Below the pieces are notes generated by a model. The model saw only the letters and a program-made list of their open reading frames with translations. It made no database searches and had not been told where the DNA came from. Below are positions 4,797-7,574 of a DNA stretch of 7,574 bases, piece after piece (within the stretch, counting starts at the first letter, position 1; each line of letters opens with the position of its first letter). The DNA comes from Saprospiraceae bacterium (lineage in GTDB: Bacteria > Bacteroidota > Bacteroidia > Chitinophagales > Saprospiraceae): positions 1 to 7,574 of the forward strand of contig JALVEG010000545.1 of assembly GCA_027031145.1 (NCBI GenBank), in the 5' to 3' direction. Position numbers and translations under genes: made by a program.

Positions 4797-7457
4797 ATGA
4801 AAAAAGTAACATTTATCGCATTATTTATGATGATTGCATTCTTTGCAATAGCGCAATCACCTTTTTATTTCAATTATCAGGCAGCAGTCAGAAACAATCA
4901 AAATCAGGTACTTGCCAATCAAAATGTTTCCTTAAAATTTTCAATATTGGAAAATAGCGAAACAGGAACAGTTGTCTTTACCGAAACTCACAATACACAG
5001 AGTTCAGCCCTTGGTATTGTCAATCTGCAGATAGGTAAAGGGCAAAATCAAACAGGAAGTTTGTCAAGTTTGAATTGGAAAAACAAATCGTATTGGCTAA
5101 AAGTGGAAATGGATGATACAGGTGGTAACAATTATAAGGAAATGGGAATATCGCAACTGGTTTCCGTGCCTTATGCCCTGCATGCAGAAACAGCTACTTA
5201 TGTAGATGATGCAGATGCTAATCCGCAAAACGAATTGCAGACACTGTCATTCAATACTGCAAACAATGAACTTTCCATATCAAACGGCAATTCGGTTACT
5301 ATTCCAACAGGAGGGACAGATGCGGATGCAGATCCGCAGAACGAAATACAGACTTTGTCAAAAAACGGTAATACTATTTCCCTATCAAAAAACGGTGGTT
5401 CGGTAACTGATGAAGTGGATGATGCCGATGCAAATCCTCAAAATGAATTACAAACCCTTTCATTCAATACTGCAAACAATGAACTTTCCATATCAAACGG
5501 CAATTCGGTTACTATTCCAACAGGAGGGACAGATGCGGATGCAGACCCGAAAAATGAAATACAGACTTTGTCAAAAAACGGCAATATCATTTCCCTATCA
5601 AAAAACGGTGGTTCGGTAACCGATGCAGTGGATGATGCCGATGCAGACCCGCAAAACGAATTGCAAAACTTGAGTTTTGCCGGTAATACACTTTCAATAT
5701 CCAAAGGCAATCAAGTGGATTTAAGTTCTTTTGAAAGCTATTGGAAAAAAACCAGCTCCTGGAAACCCAATGGAATAGAACATATCGGACCGGTATTTAT
5801 GGACACAGTCTTTGTTGATTGGCAGCTAAAAGTAGGTGATAACAATCCTTATGGAACCCAAATTTATCAAAAGAATTTTTTTATGAATGATAATGTTTTA
5901 AATACCAATTTGAGTCTTAATGCAAATACTTTGGAATTTGAAGAAGATGCAAATATCAATTATTCAAAATTTTCAAAAGACAGTCTTTTTTTCAGATTTG
6001 ATCCCGGTGGATTGGTATGGCCCATAACAAGTACTCTCGGTTCAAACGGATTGAAATCACAATCTTTAATCAACGAAAGTCACTTGGATGCTTATGGTTT
6101 GAATATAAAAGATGATCAATACGAAAGTTTTTGGAACAACAAAGAATGGGGTATCAAGCAACAGTTATCAACTTCGGATATATTTGACAGGATTTCAATT
6201 AAGCCTGATAATCTGATTATGTATAATGATGCAAAATGGAAATATATTCAACTTGGGAAAGACCCGGACTTTGGTACCGGAATGCTAAAAATAATGGATA
6301 TGGGAGGTAATGGAGAAAAAGCTCATATAGTTGGAAGTGACAGCTATGATGGCGGAGGGGCAATGTTTCATTTACTTGGGTTAGATGGCAACATCAAAGC
6401 TGAAATGGAAACACCTGACGATATCGGATTATTATCATTGTATGGTCGAAATGACAGCAGATTGATATTTGCAGTTTCAGATGGCATGTATGGAGGGGGG
6501 TATTTGGAATTAAGCGATACTTTATCTGATACTCAGATTGCATTATGGGTTGACAGAGAAACGGTACCTATTGGGTTGACCAATCAGGACACTGTAATAT
6601 CAATGGGGCATATATATAGTTCCGAGGATATCGCATCTATAAGTTTTCAATCTGTAGAAGAAGATTCTATTCATTCTGAAATGAATAATGGAGGATTTAT
6701 AACAGACGGAACTTTGATTTTATCCAAAGATCCACTAATAAGATATCCGGACCCGTTTGTTTTTTATATTGTTGATCCGGTAACAATAATTAAAAAAGGT
6801 GAAGCCGATGAAGCTATAGCAGAATTCTATGGTAAAAACGGAAATCTTAATGCCAAGATATTTGCTCAAAGTCCCGGACTTTCTGATGATGCCGATTATG
6901 GGGCTGTATATGTGTACAATGATCAGGGAATTGCTCAGGCAGGAATAGAAGTTGAGCCCAATACCGGCAATGGTATCGTATGGGGAAATTCCAAACAATT
7001 CCGTATTCCTTATCCTGACAAACCGGATAAAGAAATCGTTTATGCAAGTATCGAAGGACCTGAAACAGCTGTCTATGCAAGAGGGACAGAAACATTGAAA
7101 GCCGGAGAAGCTTATGTACAGTTGCCTGATTATTTTACTTCTATTTCAAATGCCAAATCAATGACTGTCATTCTTACACCATTGGATTGGGATACTTACG
7201 GACTTGCTGCTATTGAAAAATCAGAAAAGGGATTCAAAGTGAAAGAATTAAAGGGGGGAAAAGGGAATTTTGCCTTTGACTGGGAAGTAAAAGCCGTAAG
7301 AAAAGGTTATGAAGACTTTAAAGTAGTAAGGGATAAACCTGTAAAAAAGGAATGCGATTCAAAAAAAGTTTATAGAAAAAACCAGAGATCCAATAAACAT
7401 CCAGGCAAAATACTTAATTCTAAATACCTAAGGAAACAAAATATTATTTCGCAGTAA
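4797..7457 (+). CDS. Secreted fibre-like protein with DADADP repeats and conserved C-terminal domain
   Basis: An 886-residue exported protein of no assigned function. Residues 1-19 are a signal peptide (cleavage before Q20). Residues 22-133 are a module very common in Bacteroidota surface proteins, from 'FNYQAAVRNN' through 'LANQNVSLKFSIL' to 'VPYALHAETA', usually placed before fibrous or repeat regions. Residues 137-309 hold a 71-residue repeat, two full copies plus a partial third. Residues about 310-720 are unrecognised, rich in Gly, Asn and Asp, with short β-like motifs such as 'AEFYGKNGNLNAKI'. Residues 733-845 ('KQFRIPYPDKPDKEIVYASIEGPE', 'LPDYF', 'FDWEVKAVRKGYED') belong to a C-terminal domain I recall from many secreted bacterial proteins of the pattern 'F-x-I-x-x-P...EGPE...G...LP-x-YF'; I know no function for it. 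A strongly basic tail (846-886) follows. No T9SS or S74 domain is present. It follows a 210-bp spacer, so it may be a separate transcription unit. Confidence 0.85.
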   Translation: MKKVTFIALFMMIAFFAIAQSPFYFNYQAAVRNNQNQVLANQNVSLKFSILENSETGTVVFTETHNTQSSALGIVNLQIGKGQNQTGSLSSLNWKNKSYWLKVEMDDTGGNNYKEMGISQLVSVPYALHAETATYVDDADANPQNELQTLSFNTANNELSISNGNSVTIPTGGTDADADPQNEIQTLSKNGNTISLSKNGGSVTDEVDDADANPQNELQTLSFNTANNELSISNGNSVTIPTGGTDADADPKNEIQTLSKNGNIISLSKNGGSVTDAVDDADADPQNELQNLSFAGNTLSISKGNQVDLSSFESYWKKTSSWKPNGIEHIGPVFMDTVFVDWQLKVGDNNPYGTQIYQKNFFMNDNVLNTNLSLNANTLEFEEDANINYSKFSKDSLFFRFDPGGLVWPITSTLGSNGLKSQSLINESHLDAYGLNIKDDQYESFWNNKEWGIKQQLSTSDIFDRISIKPDNLIMYNDAKWKYIQLGKDPDFGTGMLKIMDMGGNGEKAHIVGSDSYDGGGAMFHLLGLDGNIKAEMETPDDIGLLSLYGRNDSRLIFAVSDGMYGGGYLELSDTLSDTQIALWVDRETVPIGLTNQDTVISMGHIYSSEDIASISFQSVEEDSIHSEMNNGGFITDGTLILSKDPLIRYPDPFVFYIVDPVTIIKKGEADEAIAEFYGKNGNLNAKIFAQSPGLSDDADYGAVYVYNDQGIAQAGIEVEPNTGNGIVWGNSKQFRIPYPDKPDKEIVYASIEGPETAVYARGTETLKAGEAYVQLPDYFTSISNAKSMTVILTPLDWDTYGLAAIEKSEKGFKVKELKGGKGNFAFDWEVKAVRKGYEDFKVVRDKPVKKECDSKKVYRKNQRSNKHPGKILNSKYLRKQNIISQ
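5205..5723 (+). repeat. 213-bp coding tandem repeat, 2.4 copies
   Basis: Copies lie at 5205-5417 and 5418-5630, with a partial third at 5631-5723. Copies one and two share an uninterrupted identical block of 86 bp (5247-5332 and 5460-5545) and are near-identical in the later half, while their first 40 bases differ mainly at silent positions. Each 71-residue unit is itself a doublet of 37 and 34 residues, both of the form D-A-D-A-(D/N)-P-(Q/K)-N-E-(L/I)-Q-T-L-S followed by 'SISNG' or 'SLSKNG'. Repeats of this type recur in Bacteroidota fibre-like proteins. Confidence 0.92.
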
Positions 7458-7483
7458 TTTAGCGCAATTATGAATAATGATTC

Positions 7484-7521
7484 TTAACAAAAAAATACAT
7501 AAAAAAATGAACTTTTGTTAA
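7484..7521 (+). terminator. AT-rich inverted repeat after the second fibre gene
   Basis: TTAACAAAA (7484-7492) and TTTTGTTAA (7513-7521) are perfect complements with a 20-base A-rich loop, 27 bases after the stop at 7455-7457. The stem has one G-C pair and no T tract follows, so as an intrinsic terminator it would be weak. Its place directly after a long gene is the main argument. The remaining bases to 7574 show no gene. Confidence 0.3.
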
Positions 7522-7574
7522 AATACTAATATTGTGATTTGTAAAGACAGGGGATTGTAATAATTCGTTTATTA

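Noticed and set aside
5206..5710. Alternative frames in the DADADP repeat region
   Set aside because: Shadows of the 213-bp repeat in the second fibre gene; same-frame coding and signal peptide of the 886-residue protein explain the sequence.
6735..7095. Two minus-strand frames of 82-87 codons within the end of the second fibre gene
   Set aside because: They lie opposite the most conserved part of that protein and show no recognisable domain.
1009..7457. CRISPR array or prophage as explanation for the repeats and tail-fibre domain
   Set aside because: Repeats are coding, contiguous and without spacers. No capsid, portal, terminase or integrase gene is present, and both fibres carry Sec signal peptides.
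7484..7574. Promoter or gene start at the right edge
   Set aside because: No exact TAnnTTTG element, and the ATG at 7508 meets a stop after three codons; nothing coding is visible to the window end.

Overview
The window is AT-rich DNA from a member of the Bacteroidota. Three things point there. One gene carries a type IX secretion (T9SS) type A C-terminal sorting domain, a system confined to that phylum. Two large secreted proteins have the N-terminal modules typical of Bacteroidota fibre-like proteins ('VGIGTTNP...GFLVPKMT' and 'FNYQAAVRN...VPYALHAETA'). Starts lack clear Shine-Dalgarno sequences and sit in A/T-rich contexts. Class or genus cannot be set from this window.

Layout, all genes on the + strand. 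Positions 1-574 hold no convincing gene. They contain a possible Bacteroidota-type promoter (30-62), a perfect GC-rich hairpin followed by G tracts (213-240), a possible intrinsic terminator (291-319) and a 12-bp direct repeat spaced 31 bp (473-515) just before the first gene. Positions 575-4586 look like a three-gene operon: a stand-alone LytTR DNA-binding protein; a 1037-residue fibre made of about 35 copies of a 17-residue repeat and ending in an S74 self-cleaving chaperone plus coiled coil; and a 150-residue protein that is little more than a signal peptide, a short conserved segment and a T9SS sorting domain. The gaps are 2 and 11 bp, and the second and third starts share an identical 14-bp context. 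Positions 4587-4796 are an intergenic spacer with a 16-bp imperfect inverted repeat enclosing a hairpin. Positions 4797-7457 encode a second, unrelated 886-residue secreted fibre-like protein with a duplicated 71-residue DADADP-type repeat and a conserved C-terminal domain. The last 117 bp hold only a weak AT-rich inverted repeat.

Reading of the locus (inference): a regulated surface-fibre or adhesin cassette. The LytTR protein would control expression, the S74 fibre would assemble as a trimer and shed its chaperone, and the small T9SS protein is a candidate export or anchoring partner, because neither fibre has a recognisable T9SS domain or outer-membrane barrel. Both fibre genes carry recent in-frame internal duplications (51 bp and 213 bp), so fibre length probably varies between strains. 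The protein families are known types. What may be new is the regulator, self-processing fibre and mini-T9SS combination as a unit, and the small non-coding elements around it.
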